Below are positions 25,962 through 38,564 of a stretch of DNA of 64,000 bases, one piece after another; position 1 is the first letter of the stretch, and every line of letters begins with the position of its first letter. The stretch spans positions 1,197,004,691 to 1,197,068,690 of the forward strand of contig NC_090445.1 in NCBI RefSeq assembly GCF_031143425.1. Reading direction: 5' to 3'. The stretch is from Pleurodeles waltl (taxonomy: Eukaryota > Chordata > Amphibia > Caudata > Salamandridae). A model generated the notes under the pieces. It saw nothing but the letters and a program-made list of their open reading frames with translations. It was not told the origin of the DNA and did not search any database. The translations under genes and the position numbers were made by a program.

Positions 25962-26239
25962 ATGAGTCGCAAACCAAGAAATATGATTGTGTAGAACGCG
26001 TGCTAGGCCTAACAGGTGCCGTTTCAGATATAGATTGTCTGTCATCTTGGACAATTTCTAAAGAAAGCAACTCATCCATTTCTAAAACCACTACAAATGT
26101 AGCCAGAGATTTGAACCTAGACCCTTCTTCTTAGAAGAGTTTGGCTTTGTCACTCAAAGACATTACATCTAAATCACAATTTACACAGAGTCATGTTGGA
26201 GCAGGCCCTTCTGAGCTCTCCCAAAAGACTTCCAGGGTC

Positions 26240-27020
26240 CATGAGACATTAACATCAAAACTTCTAACATGGAATGTGGCTGGAATCAGAAATAAAATAG
26301 ATGATGTTGAATGGGGGATGCATATAGATAAATTTAGTATGTGTTTGTTTCGGGAAACTTGGGCTACCTCAAATATATACAGACAGGGGTTTAATTTCTT
26401 TTGTGAGGAAGCAAGGCGGTCCCCTGCTGGTAGAGCAGCTGGAGGGCTTATTACATGGATAAGAATATCAGAGGTGGGAAAGTTAAAGAAGTTCACGTGG
26501 AGTCGCCTGATATATATTGGCCCTGTCTATTCAGACAAAGCAAGGTTTACCGTTACTTTGTGTTAATGTTTATAATAGACCAGATCAGTCAAACCAAACG
26601 TCTAAAACCATTCAGACTTTTAATGCTCTTGTGCTTGACCATCACTCGACCCACTATATCATCATAGCTGGTGACTTTAATGTGTCCCTGGAACCTAATT
26701 CTGCTTTTTCAGAAATTGCTTAGATACGATATGGAAATTTCCTCCCTATACATCTCAGAGAAAGCAGTCAAAATCCAACGTCAGGGCCCTGCAGGTTATA
26801 TATCTTATATTAACTCATGGCCTTCGTCCAGGAAATGGTCGTTTTCCATCTGATGCCCCTGCCAAACCTACGTATTTTAGAGGGTCTTACAGTAGCATCT
26901 CTTGTACTCATTGACGTGAGATTATGGTATATTATTAAAGATCTTAAAATGGGTGACCAATATAATAGCAATCATGCCCCCCTTTTGGTAATATATGACA
27001 GGCAGCTCTTTACAAAAAAA
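26240..27020 (+). pseudogene. LINE ORF2 APE-type endonuclease remnant
   Basis: Motifs in order: LLTWNVAGI.NK (about 26260-26300, first active-site strand with Asn), FRETWA (about 26350, the E/TW motif, normally Q/ETW), GGLITWI (about 26440), AGDFNVS (about 26668, GDFN motif), and SNHAPLLV (about 26970, the final SDH-type catalytic motif with Asn for Asp). This enzyme nicks DNA for target-primed reverse transcription. Three frames are used and the SNH change hits a catalytic residue, so it is inactive. Confidence 0.75.
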
Positions 27021-27549
27021 GGTGCGCAAATTACATTGTGATGTTCCTCTTTCCTTAGAGGTATCTTCTAATAAGCGTACCTTGAAATGGGATACATTTA
27101 GAAACTCAAATAAACTATGGGAGAAACTCTGCAATTTAGTCTTTACTCACCAACTACCCATTAGTTCCTCCCCATGCCCCCGAATGAGGTAATGGACCTG
27201 CATGAGGGCCTTTTTCTTGCCATGAGAGAATTATTTATTAGATCTAGTGGTGTGAATAAATGTTTGGGGGCAAATCCACACAGGTGGTTTTGGTAAGATA
27301 TGCAAAGACACGAAGAGTAATCTTCTAAGAGGAATAAAACTAAGGGATAGAACTGAGATAATCCATGCTAGGCGCGGATACGCATCTGCAATCAAGACTA
27401 GTAAACATCAATGGGAAGAAACATCTGGGCAGGAGTTACTGCTGGCGGCCAGGAACAAAGATTCTCATCGCTTTTGAACCCTGGTCCCCAGAAATGGGCG
27501 TAGCGAAAATTCCAGACCTGACTGTCACATCTCCCCTGAAGATTGGATC

Positions 27550-28460
27550 ATCCACTTCTCTGAGTTGTATAGCTGTGAACCTGTCTTTCCTTCTGTCTTT
27601 GATAACAAACCCACTGAGGAGCTGCCACTTATATCTAGTTTCACCCACTTCTCTCACAAGGAAACTGAGATTGCCATCAAGGCCCACACATCAGGCAAAG
27701 CCCCTGGGTTGGAAGGTATACCCGCGGACATGTTTAAAACTGATCTTGTTTTTTGGGGCCCCTATGTTAACAGGATGTCAAATGCCGTTCTGGCAAGTGG
27801 CATTCACTCTAAAACTTGGAAGGGAGCAATCATTGTACCTATTTACAAAAAAGCTGAGAGGGGTGAACTGGGAAATTATGGACCAATTAGCCTCCTAGAT
27901 AATTTTAACAAAATATTTTGTTACCAGGTATTGTGCAGGCTTAAGGAATGGATGGAAGATAATGAAGTACTGAGCCATCTACAGGCAGGCTTTAGGCAGA
28001 AGATTAGAACTCTTGGCCAGGCCTTTCGCTTCCTTGCGATCAAATGGAAGTTGGTGGACCTGGAGGCTAGGAAACTTTTTGTCGCATTTCCATCTTAGGT
28101 CTGCCTTTGATTTGGTTCCACGCAAAAACTCTGGGAAGTCATGAATAAAGCTGGAGTAGCGGGCCCTTTGTTAAATCTCATTAAAGAGCTGTATTCTGGG
28201 TGTTATGCCAGGATTAGATGGGGGACAAAAGGGGAATTAACAGGCGAGATCGCGATACGCAGAGGAGTGAGGCAGGGATGTGTGCTGGCCCCTACACTCT
28301 TTTTACTGTTTATTAATGCCTGAATCTCCTACCTAATGGACTGTGTTAGTGATGCACCCAAAAGAGAGGGGGTGAGGATTCCTTGTCTGCTGTTTGCAGA
28401 CAATACTTTGTTATTATCTCAAACTGCCTCAGGTCGTACCAATCTGCTTGAGAAGTTCAC
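27550..28460 (+). pseudogene. LINE ORF2 reverse transcriptase remnant
   Basis: The frame 27565-28098 carries KAPGLEGIPADMFK (palm entry), IIVPIYKK, NYGPISLLDNFNK and QAGFRQ. Then a frame break crosses the SAFDLVPR segment (about 28095-28125). The frame at 28141 carries the fingers/palm block GGELTGEIAIRRGVRQGCVLAPTLF-like sequence, of which GVRQGCVLAP is the diagnostic part. The catalytic box at about 28396 reads FADN instead of Y/FADD, so the second metal-binding Asp is lost. An in-frame stop falls at 28321. The copy is dead on several counts. Confidence 0.85.
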
Positions 28461-28689
28461 GGGTTTCTGCATGGCCTGGAAATCAATACTTCCAAAACCA
28501 AATATATAGTGTTTGGTGATCTTAAACAAAAAATAAGGAGGAAGATATGTTCGGAGGGAGACGTTCTGGAAAGAGTAACCGACTTCGATTACTTGGGAAT
28601 AAGATTGGAGGAAATCCCATAAATAGCAGGGCCATTTATCAAAGTCTGTTATAAGCTTAAAACAAAAATCTGGGTGTATTTTGAGATAT

Positions 28690-29589
28690 GCTGCCAAATC
28701 CCCTAGCTTCGCAATTACTCCTGCAATAGAAATATACAAAGCTCAAGCAAGGGGTGGAGTATTATATGGTGCAGAGCTATGGGGTTATTGTAATCTGAAT
28801 GCTTTGGAGAAAGCTGAAAACTTATTTTTGAAAGTGCTATTAAAAATACCGGCAAGTTCCCCCACCTGCCCATTAGGTTGGATTTGAATCTCCACCCTAT
28901 TTCGCATATTGCTGCCTTAAGGCCATTGATGCACTGGATCAGTATATGGTCCTTGGACACTTTCAGCCCATATAGAACTGGGCTTAGTGCCCTGATGAGT
29001 ACGCAAGCCTCAAAGAAAGTTAGATGGTGCAGTTACGTTAGAGAAACTTTTTTTTAATCTTGGGCTGGGATATTTCTGGTCAGACCGCTCTCATCTCCCA
29101 AAAAATGCTGTGCAGATTGTGAAAGATGCATATTGGTCGAGTGTGCAAGTGAAAAAACTAGCAGAGGTTCCATCGCTTAGTTTAACCAATAGTTTTTTAT
29201 CTTTGAAATGTCATTATGAATTTGAGCATTTTATGGACTTGATTGTATCTCCTTTAGCACGTGCACTTTATGTTAGATTTAGGTTAGAAACATTACCACT
29301 GTGCTCTTTTACTTGTAAATGGACTAATTCTGTCACTGACAATGACTTTTGTCCCATGGGATGCGGAGTTGTTGAACATATAGCCCCCGTTTTATTTTGT
29401 TGCCCCACTTATTCTGAGCCGAGAGCGCGTTGGCTTACACCACTCTGCAGATCCATGGGATTTAGGAGCGGGATACTAGCCCTTAGGATTTTTAAATCAA
29501 ACGCTTGTGGCAAGGTGGCATGTGCAGTGGCAAAATTTCTGGAGGCAATTTGGCCCATTAGAGCTAAATCTTTGAAGTGCCAATTATGA
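28690..29589 (+). pseudogene. LINE ORF2 C-terminal region remnant
   Basis: After a further break, 28690-28890 encodes the thumb-like helix with GGVLYGAELWG and EKAENLFLKVLLKIP, which are typical of the region after the catalytic box in jockey/CR1-like elements. The 29110-29589 frame ends with a Cys/His cluster (CPMGCG..EHI....CCPTYSE), the zinc-finger-like C-terminus of these proteins, thought to bind nucleic acid. The frame break near 28890-29050 and the upstream damage make this a relic. Confidence 0.7.
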
Positions 29590-30139
29590 TATATAGCACT
29601 ATTTTTGTTATGAGTCAGTAATTGTAAATTGAAAGCCAATATTCTAGCGAGGACCTACGAGAATTAGTTCTTAAACTGAGAATATGTGATGTGTTGTGAC
29701 TCTGTAGTTATGATTCCTAATACTGTTTTTTCCTATTTTTAAATGTTTTCATCACATTGTATTGTATTTTTAAATTAGGTGTTTTATGCAGCAGAATTGT
29801 TATATTTATTGCTTGCTACTATTAGCTAGAGGTCTTATATTTTTTTCTTTTATTTCTTGACGTATGTATTTGTTTATTTGCTTTGATGGTATTTTCTTTT
29901 ATCGAAATAAAGCTAACTGAACTGAACTGAGTGGAACTGAAGACTAAGACATATTCTTGTTTCTAACAGCGGACATCCTGAGCTCTTCTATTTCAATACA
30001 CTCTTATTTGTGTTAATAGATTAAGACAAAGGGAGAGCTCTTCAGATTATCACTCTGCTACCTTTCCACTAGGTTCGTGCTATACAAATACCCCATGCGT
30101 TTAAACATAAATGCAAATACACATTGACACATAGGCCAG

Positions 30140-32050
30140 AGAATCTAGTGAGGGCAGTGAGTGCATTGACAGCAGTGAACAGCTTTTGCTTTGAGGGCAA
30201 TGAGCACTGATGGCACTAAGTGAAGAACTACCCAGTGAGTATAGTCATTGTAGTAAGGCTACTGGAGCAGAGAGAGCACGAAGGGAAGGGAAAGTTAGTG
30301 GGCAGTGAGAGCTGGGGAAGCAATGAAGACGTGAGGGCAAAGAGGCTTGAGGCTTTGCGTGTTCATGTCATTAGCGAGAGCAACAAGGGCATAGTCAGTA
30401 CACTGAGGGCACTAAAGGGAAAGCATTGAGAGCAGTAGGGAATGATGTCACCAGTTTTCAGAATTCCTTTAATGGCTGTCAGATTGCATAGTCTTCTTTT
30501 TGATTGGCTCATGCTGTATGCCACATGCAATATACAGCATACATCAATGTAAATAGTTTTTTCACAGTAATGCATTGTTATGGTGTTGGTCATGCCTCTG
30601 TATATCAAGGTCATTTTTTACTGTATGCATGTTTCTTTTGTAAACCACTCCAAAGCCCTTGAGGCCTGCTCCACGCTGTAGTAAAGTATGTACATAAATC
30701 TATTAACTAATTCATTTTTCATAGTTAAAGGGCTCCCTACGTACTACTTAGAGATGGTGGCAGGCTCTGCACAAAGGCTCAGATTTTCAAAACATTTGCG
30801 CAATGCAGCGCAGCCCAGAAAGCTGCTGTGCCGTGTTAGTGAAGGGTAGAGAGCAAACACTGCCATATCTACTAAGACATGGCACTGTTTTCCTCTCCCT
30901 CCACTGGCGCACGTTTGGTTGCCACGCCTCAACTCACACACACTTTCACCACAGGGCAAGGGTGTTTGTTTATTGTAAAGAATAGTTTTTGTGCTGACAG
31001 AAGACCATTCCATTACAAAAATTATCCTTTAACTCTTTTCCTGCATTGTGTGTGTAATGTACAATGCAGCACACATGCACAGTAGGAAAAACAAGTACAA
31101 AAGAAAACATTTCTCCTCGTTATGCCTGCCTTGAGGAGGTTTAAGATTTTAGTGCAAATCGCTGTGCACAAATGTTTGTAGATAGGGATTTGCATCAAAA
31201 CCCATGGTTGGTTGCATGGGAACATCGATGTACCAGCCAAGGACCTCCCCCTTGATACAAAGCAATTCAGAGCAGTGCAACTTTGCATCACTTCGGGAAA
31301 CTATCCTACTCAAATCCTGATTTGCATAGGAGTTTACATACTAGCATAATACGTTGCTTCAGGTTTGTGTTACAAAAGCTATGCAAACCAGGTACAAAGT
31401 GTTAGTAAATCTCCGCCTAGATTTTTAGGTCTTTAATGATTTAAGTCAATAACACATTTAAGAGCGCAATGAAATACACTAACTCAGGATGTGCGTTGTA
31501 CAAAAAAGATTCCTTTTTTGAACAGCACACATCCTAAGCTAATGTTTTCTTAGATGTTTTTGCCGTTAGAAAGTATGAAAACGCATTGAAATGCGTGATC
31601 TCAAGATGTGCAAATGACTTGTCATTAAAGTTCTAACGGTCTGAAGATCTAATGTGAATGGCAACTTCTATCTCTTACTACCCTTTTACTATAAAAATAT
31701 ATATATGTTTATGTACATAGCTTCCTGTAGCACAGAGAAGCCCTCAGGGTGTCAAAGCAGAGAAGCATTTACAAAGTAGAAAAAAATGACCTTGATGCAC
31801 AGAAGCATGAGCAAAACCGTAACAATGCATTACTGTGAAAAATAATTTATGGTCAGGCAAGCAAGACATGGCACGTAGCATGACGCATCAGCCAATCAGA
31901 AAACTATACCATACAGTCTGAGAATCATTATTTTAGTAATTCTGAAAACTGGTGACGTTGTCTTCACTACCCTCGATGCTGTCACTTCACTGCCCTCACT
32001 GTAGTAACTATTTTCACTGCTTTTGTTGCTCTCACTACTGACATGATGTA
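30140..32050. repeat. Large imperfect inverted repeat with central hairpin repeat
   Basis: The left arm (about 30140-30640) and right arm (about 31790-32050) are inverted copies: TCACCAGTTTTCAGAATT at about 30450 reappears as its complement at about 31930, and GATTGGCT(C/G)ATGC and the Ser/Thr-like GTGAGGGCAGTGAG words are inverted as well. The middle (30770-31440) holds a hairpin repeat related to the one at 20128. This is a foldback arrangement or two opposed copies of one repeat. Confidence 0.55.
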
Positions 32051-32189
32051 TTTCAAGGCATTCTCATATGTGCTAATAACTTCATTAGCTCTTTCAGAGC
32101 ATCTTTAAATATGTGACTTTGGGATGTGTGCAGTAAAAGAAGAATCTTTTTTGTACAGTGCATATCCTGAGGTCTCATATTTCAAGACA

Positions 32190-32960
32190 CTCTGGGGCAT
32201 ATTTGCAAGAAATGACGCAACGCTGCTTTACCGCAGCGATGCGTCAGTTTTCCATGCGCTGCGTTGTAAAAGTTTACGACATGATGGCTGCGCCGGATTT
32301 ACAGTACGGCACTCCATGGTGCAAGGTACCGAGGATGCGTCAGAAATTCTGATGCATTCAGGGGGAGGATTGCGCAAGGAATTCGGGGCAGAAGTTGCAC
32401 TCTTGTGAATTGGTCCTACATGTTACACATACAAGTAGGCATAGTATATTTATGTGTATCACTATGCCCATGTATGTATGACATAAGGCATACATGTAGT
32501 GTTGTGACATGTACTGTGTTACCTCGTGTGCACTTACTTGTTGGGGGGAGGTAAATTCCTCAAAGGTTCCAGCTTTGGAAGTGATTTCAGCTGGCCAGAT
32601 CACTAAGAAAAAGCTGCTGCGTTATTTTTATGCCTGGGTTCAATAGGCATGGGAATTGTGATGCATTTGGGACATTTCACCAAAGACATGTCACTTTCCT
32701 AAAACCTTGTAAATAGGGATGCGTCAATTTTCCATTGGTTTTTAAGTCGGAACGCCTACCTTGCATATGATTAGCTTAACCTGACACAATTGGTTGTTGC
32801 ACAGGCTAAAAATGATGCACAGGTAAGAAAAGTGGCACATTTCTGAAAATGCCTTGCTTTGTAAATATGAAGCAGTGGATGCGCCATTGCTACGTCAAAC
32901 AAATGACGCAGCAACAGTGCAAGCTCCTTAGGCCTCTGTATAGATGTGCTAATTATGTGC
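32190..32960. repeat. Harbinger-like MITE region rich in GACGC words
   Basis: Starts GGGGCATATTTGC, like the other GGGCC-TATTTA elements in the window, and is full of TGACGC/GCGTCA inverted words. The end near 32935 (TTTGACG...AAATGACGCAGC) is not a clean match to the start, so the borders are uncertain. Confidence 0.4.
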
Positions 32961-33539
32961 GCCACACAAAAAAGGATTTCTTTTTGTATGGCGCTCTGAT
33001 ATGAGCTAGTTATGTATGTTATACAAACAGGGTTCCTTTTTGCACAGCTCAAGTCTTGGGCTTGTGTATTTTAAAGACATCTTAAGCTCCAGCCTTGAGG
33101 AAGGCAGGAGGCAAGCACAGGCTAGCTGTTATGCAGCAGGCATGAGGAATAATCTCACCAGGCAGCAGTAGTCTGAGTTTATGCTGGCATAATACAGGAA
33201 GGAAAGAGCATTCCTTCCTTCGCCCGGTGCCTGTGTAAAGCCACCCTTTCCTGAATCATTACAGTGTGGGGTCAGTTGTGCTTGCTCATCACACTCGGCC
33301 CGTCAGTGGTTAGGCAAAGGATAGGAGTAGTGAGGAAGAGAATCGCTGCCAGGAATGAGTGACCGAATCCCTAGGAAGTACAGGGCTTACACTTTAAGAT
33401 CCTGGACCTGCTCTAAAATGTGACGAAATATGACGTTCCTTTGCATCATTAGTGAGTGGTCTCTGAAGACCCCTGAGAATTGCATTCAAGGGCTGGTGGT
33501 AGGTCAGCCCTCCTTAGCCTGCTTAAGGTTAAGCCTCCT

Positions 33540-34480
33540 CTGCGCCCCCCACCCCCCAAAATAGAAGTAGTAGGGCATGAGACTTTGAAAACGTCCTGGC
33601 TGCCTGACCCTCGCGTAAATATGGGTAAGAGAAATGCACGGGCAGGCATTATTTTATTTGGCATGTGGATGGTAATTGCTCTAGGCAATTACCATCCACA
33701 TGACTCACAAAACTGGAAGGGCAGAGCCCCAACTTCCAGATACAGGGGCAACCCCTTGCACAAGGGTTGTCTTTTGGACAGTGTCCACCTACGAAGGAGA
33801 AACTTGGGAACTTCAGTGGAGAGAGGAGGGCCCCAACCTATTCTATGGCAGGCTATTCTACCTGCCCCTCCCAGGACTCACAGTAGTGATTGATGCAAGA
33901 TCTCTGGGTTGGGGCGGCCAGTTAGGAGAAGTGGAGATTCGGGGCCTTTGGTCTTCAGTGGAGCAGAAGCTTAATTTCAGCTTTTTAGTGCTCTGCACCA
34001 TTCATTTGACTCTAAGGGCCTTCCTCCAACAAGGGGAGGCCAGTTCAGGTCTTGAGAGGCAACATGACTGCTATATGGTACTGCAGTAAGCAGGGTGGTG
34101 TGAGGGTCGTTGACCCTGCCTGTTTCAGGAGACACTGCTTCTTTGGGAAGAACTGGGCCATCTGTAGATCTGTGTAGTAACCAGTCATTTGGTGAGCTCA
34201 CTGAATACCAGGTTGGATGAGCTGAACATACATCAGCTGCTGAATGACAAATTTTGTCTTCTTCTGGAGATGGCTGAAGTTTTCTTCCAGTGATGCGTGC
34301 CTTGGTTCGATCTTTTTGTCATAACTGGGGACGTTTAGTGTCACAATTACAGTGCACTGAAGTTTCCATTAGGAGGCGGCTTAAGAGATGTATTCCGTAT
34401 GTAGTGGGCGCAAGTCTTCAGTACTATTTCCTGCCCCTGCTTCTGCTCAGAGTTCTGAAGAAGATCAGGAAAGAGGAAAT
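33540..34480 (+). pseudogene. Old DIRS element, RNase H to recombinase-start fragment
   Basis: The frame at 33770-34089 encodes a segment whose GWGGQLGEVEIRGLWSS block corresponds to WGGHMGEAEIRGVWSS in the RNase H region of the DIRS copy at 51060-51120. The sequence at 34420-34480 (CCTGCCCCTGCTTCTGCTCAGAGTTCTGAAGAAGATCAGG, in two blocks) matches 51540-51595 of that copy. Order and orientation agree, so this is a second, more decayed DIRS, now interrupted by the LTR element that begins at 34848. A perfect 18-bp hairpin lies at its left side (33662-33702). Confidence 0.7.
33662..33702. repeat. Perfect 18-bp palindrome
   Basis: Arms 33662-33679 (CATGTGGATGGTAATTGC) and 33685-33702 are exact inverted copies around the 5-base loop TCTAG. 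Confidence 0.85.
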
Positions 34481-34847
34481 TTGGATCATCTGAATAGCTC
34501 TGAATTTGGCCAGAAAAGTGTGACAGATTTTGTAGATGGGCACCTAGTCACAAGAATAGCATCCACTATTTCAGCAAATATATTGAAATTGTTCCATTGT
34601 TCCGGCTCAGTCGCCACGCAGTGAGGTAGTAGGTTGTGTAGACTTAGGTGCAGGACCCTGCCCTGTTGCTGAGACAGGAGGTTCTCCCAAAGAGGTAGAC
34701 ATATCAGAGGTCAAATGCTCAGGATTAACAGAGCAAAGTACCACACTCTCCTGGGTTGAAACACGTGTTGGCTGTAGATCTCTGATCTGCACAATAGAGA
34801 ATTAAAAAATACAACAGCTACATTGCTACAACAGTTAATTCAGTAAT

Positions 34848-37163
34848 TGTAGGAAATTCCCCTTGTTGGCATGGTTAGACCCCCCCCCCCCTCCCCCAAC
34901 ACTCTTTTCCTGAAATTGATGCCAACTTGACTGAGAGTGTGCTGGGATCCTGCCAATCAGGCCCCAGCACCAGTGTGCTTTCCCAAAAACTGTACCAATG
35001 TTCCCACAATTTTCATGTAAAAGGTACCCATGGTACCAAGGGCCCTGTAGCCAGGGAAGGTCTCCAAGGGCTGCAGCATGTATTATGCCACCCTGGGGAA
35101 CCCCTCACCAAGCACATGCACACTGCCATTGCAGCTTGTGTGCTGTTGGGGAGAAAATGACAAAGTCAACATGGCACCCCACCCAGGGTGCCATGCCCAC
35201 AAACCACTGCCTGTGACATATGTAAGTCACCTCTGTAGCAGGCCTTACAGCCCCAAGGCAGGGGGCACTATACCACAGGTGAGGGCATGGCTGCAAGAGC
35301 AGTATGCCCCTACAGTGTCTATGTCCATTCTTAGACATTGTAAGTGCAGTGAGGCCATATTGAGTATACGGGCTAGAGGTTTGTCATTACGAACTCCACA
35401 GCTCCATAATGGCTTCACAGAATACCAGGAAGTTTGGTATCAAACTTCTCAGCACAATAAACCCACACTGATGCCAATGTTGGATTTATTGGAAAGTGCA
35501 CACAATGGGCATCTTCGAGATGCCCTCTGTATGTTGACCAAACTGCAAGTGCATACCTGACTAGTCTGTGCCAGCCTGCCACTTCCAGACGAGTTTCTGA
35601 CCACATGGGATGAGAGCCTTTGTGCTCTCTGTGGCCAGAAAAAAAGCCTACACTGTTTGGAGGTGCTTCACACCTCCCCCTGCAGGAACTGTAACATCTG
35701 GTGGTGAGCCTCAAAGGCTCAGGCCTCTTGTTACAGTGCCCAAGGGCACTCCAACTAGTGGAGAGGCCCACCCTCCATACAAAGCCCCACTTCTGGCTGC
35801 AAGTCCGGCGGAAAATTAGGGAGAACAAGGAGGAGTGATCACCTCAGCTAGGACCACCTCTAAGGTGTCCAGAGCTGAGGTAACCCCCTCCTTGCAAAAT
35901 CCTCCATCTTAGTTTGGAGGACAGGGACCAACAGGGTTAGGTCTGTGTCCCCTTACCCAAAGGGAGTGGACACAGGAAGGGTGTAGCCACCCTCAGGGGC
36001 CATTTGCTACTGCCCTCTGACCCCTGTAAAGCCCCTAAATCCAGGATTTAAGGGCTCCCCTGAACCTAGCTCATGAGATTCCTGGCGACCTCACAAGAAG
36101 AAAAGGAGAAGAACTGCTAAGCTGACCCCCAGCAGAAAAGACTGAAGACACAAACTGACTTGGCCCCAGTCCTACTAGCCTGTCTCCAGCTTCAAAAGCC
36201 CTGCGAAAAGAAGGCAATGCATCCTGCAGGACCATCGACCCCTGAAAAGCCTCCAGAGGACTGCCTGCACCCCAGAGGACCAAGAACTTCCATGGACAGC
36301 GACACTCACCAAGAAGAAACTCCATCTAAGGACTCCAGAGTATCCCCGGATCCGTGAGTCCTGTCCACTCTGCACCAAAAGGCCACAGCCCGTGTCCAGG
36401 TGGCCAAACTAACTAGAGCTAGTCCCCAGGCAATTCTGAGCAAGTGCCCACCCTGGGTTGACCCCTCCTGTCCACCACAATGACACCTGCAGCTTGAATC
36501 CAGAGGACCTCCCTGACCAAGAGAGATCCGGACGAAGTTTCCCAACGCCAAAAGGTACCCCTGCACCCGCAGCTCCTTGGTCTTAGGGAACCCAACCTTA
36601 GGTGCAGCAACGTCTAGAAGGTGGCCTCCCTCCTTGTCCAGCCTTTGGTTTCCTTGAACTGACCACCTGGACTTCACCTGCAGCATCTTTGTGGCCCCTG
36701 GTGTCATCCTTTAGGAATGAATTGGAAGCCCAACACTGTTTTTGCACCCTGCACCCCACTGCCCCCGTGCCGCTGAGGGTGTGTGTTAGCTGCTGACCTG
36801 TGGCCTCCCTGGTGCTCCTCTAACCCACAAGGTCTGCCCTCCGAAGACATGGGTACTTACCTGCAAGCAGACCTGATTCCGAGTGCCCTCAATTTCATTA
36901 GGAGCCCATGTTAAATCGACCTCAACTTTGACCTCTGCACCCTGCCAGCCCCGTGTTGCTGGTGGTGGGTGTTTGGGATTAACCTGAACCCCAGCCTGTG
37001 GACATCCTAACTCCCGGAGATTGGAAATGTAAGTCTTCTACTTACCTCAAAACCTTACTAACTTTTCTTTCACCAGAACTGTTTCTGAAAATTACACTGT
37101 CAACTTTTAAAACAATTATTATTACTCATGTTGATATAGTATATACAGAGCCAGCTTCCTACA
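34848..37163. mobile_element. 2.3-kb LTR-type element (long solo LTR or LTR-derived non-autonomous element)
   Basis: Begins TGTAGGAA and ends TTCCTACA, so it has TG...CA ends with an 8-bp inverted repeat. It is flanked by the 5-bp duplication GTAAT (34843-34847 and 37164-37168), as expected for LTR-retroelement integration. It splits an older DIRS copy. No polymerase is present, and the interior has only accidental reading frames. A C-rich run lies at 34880-34891. I recall this sequence type as a common newt repeat, but that is memory. The ends could also be read as a 7-8 bp duplication, so a hAT origin is not fully excluded. Confidence 0.7.
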
Positions 37164-37169
37164 GTAATT

Positions 37170-37520
37170 CTATTCTCTTACAAATGGCTCTTCATTTCGC
37201 TTATAAGTTTATAAACAAGACCATTTTGCCCACTTAGTCCTGCTGGATTTTTTGGTGTGAATCGACTAATCAGACCCTGCACCTTTTGGGAGCTACTGCT
37301 CTATTTAAAAATGAGAAATCCATGGTTAGAAGTATGCATCAGAAGAACAAGTTACTTATTTTTGGTAATTCGTTTTGTGGTAGATACTGTAAACTTAGAT
37401 TTCCCACCACCCTCTCTACTAGACATGCTGTGGAGTGCATTGTTCTCATTCTGATAAGGTCCCAGGTTAGATTCAGCACATTGTCAGCAGCAGTCTTTGA
37501 TCTGTGTCCATGAACATAGA
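37170..37520 (+). pseudogene. Old DIRS element, 3' end and internal complementary region
   Basis: CACTTAGTCCTGCTGGATTTTT at 37230 matches TCATTCAGTCCTGCAGGACTTCC-type sequence at 52758, and GAACAAGTTACTTATTTTTGG at about 37347 matches the DIRS end at 52880. It continues the relic that ends before 34848. Confidence 0.6.
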
Positions 37521-38564
37521 AGAGTTCAAGGTAAACTGCTGTCAGCGTGCAAGGGCGGTGTCAAGGGCTTTAAGTGGGCCAGGTCCCTCTAGGTCTCAGC
37601 TCCGGCAGTAATTAAAACTTGACCTTGAAACATGTCCCCCTCAAGCCCTATATTCATGTTGTAGCTTCACAGTAAAAAAGATGATTGATTTATGAACAAT
37701 GAAACTCTGATAGTAAATCTGTGTGAGCGATGACGTTCCTGTGCACATTTCACATATTTTATATAATCTTACATTCCATAAAGGTGTTTTCCCCTATGTT
37801 GTGTGTCTACATTTTTTCATGCCGTTCATAACTCTTTTACAGTGCGTACTGTGAACTTAGTCCACTCGTGAGTTCATGTTGTGGGTGCATGTTTATAATC
37901 GGCCATGACTGAGACCTCAGCACTTGAGACTGCGGGCAGTGCAAGTTCTAATAGCTCCTAGATGTGGGTCATAAAAGTGTTTAGAACAAATGCTCCTGCA
38001 ATCTTTGGACTCTGCAGAGCACAGAGCTGTAGCCTCTTGTGGCAATTGTAATTGTGATTCTGTGTTAAGAGTGTGTGAATCAGGTTCAAAGCTGTTGACA
38101 GGGCAAAAGTAAAAAAGTGCTTTGCTTATGGTGAGAGTGTGTTATGTGTAGTGAGGATGGTGAAGTGAAGAAAATGAAAAAAGTAAATGCCGTAGAGGAT
38201 GAAAAGCGGGCGTTGAAGAGGAACGAATTGATGTAGGCCTTGTTTCTATTTGTACAACTCAAATCAACTTTTGATGACTTCTGAGTTACTGCTACGGACA
38301 GAGACCTGCCCTAGTAAGCCCTTCCTTTTCATATGTAAATATTTTTTGGATTGGATCCAGCTTTGGTAGAGGGGAGGTACATTCCCTAGCCAAAATTTAC
38401 AAAAATACCCTACTGAATAAACCCCCCTTACACCACCACACATCACTCTTCTCTAACATATGTGCTGGAGTAGCTTTCCAAGTGACTCACCTTACCACTC
38501 CAATTGAGAAGTGTTCTACACATAAAACTGAGGATACACTGGGTGCTGCACCCAAACAAGACAA

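Larger units (their letters stand above)
24340..29942 (+). mobile_element. Near full-length non-LTR retrotransposon (LINE, jockey/CR1-like superfamily)
   Basis: About 5.6 kb in sense orientation in the last SORBS1 intron. Order of parts: GC-rich 5'UTR with a duplicated unit, ORF1, then ORF2 with APE endonuclease, reverse transcriptase and a C-terminal Cys/His segment, then a 3' tail made of short CTGAA-type repeats after AATAAA (29904-29940). All domains are present but several frames are broken, so it is inactive. The clade within APE-type LINEs is not settled by eye. Confidence 0.85.

Noticed and set aside
30980..31090. Possible small RNA gene among the palindromes
   Set aside because: The hairpins belong to a repeat also present at 20128, and no known RNA family could be recognised.
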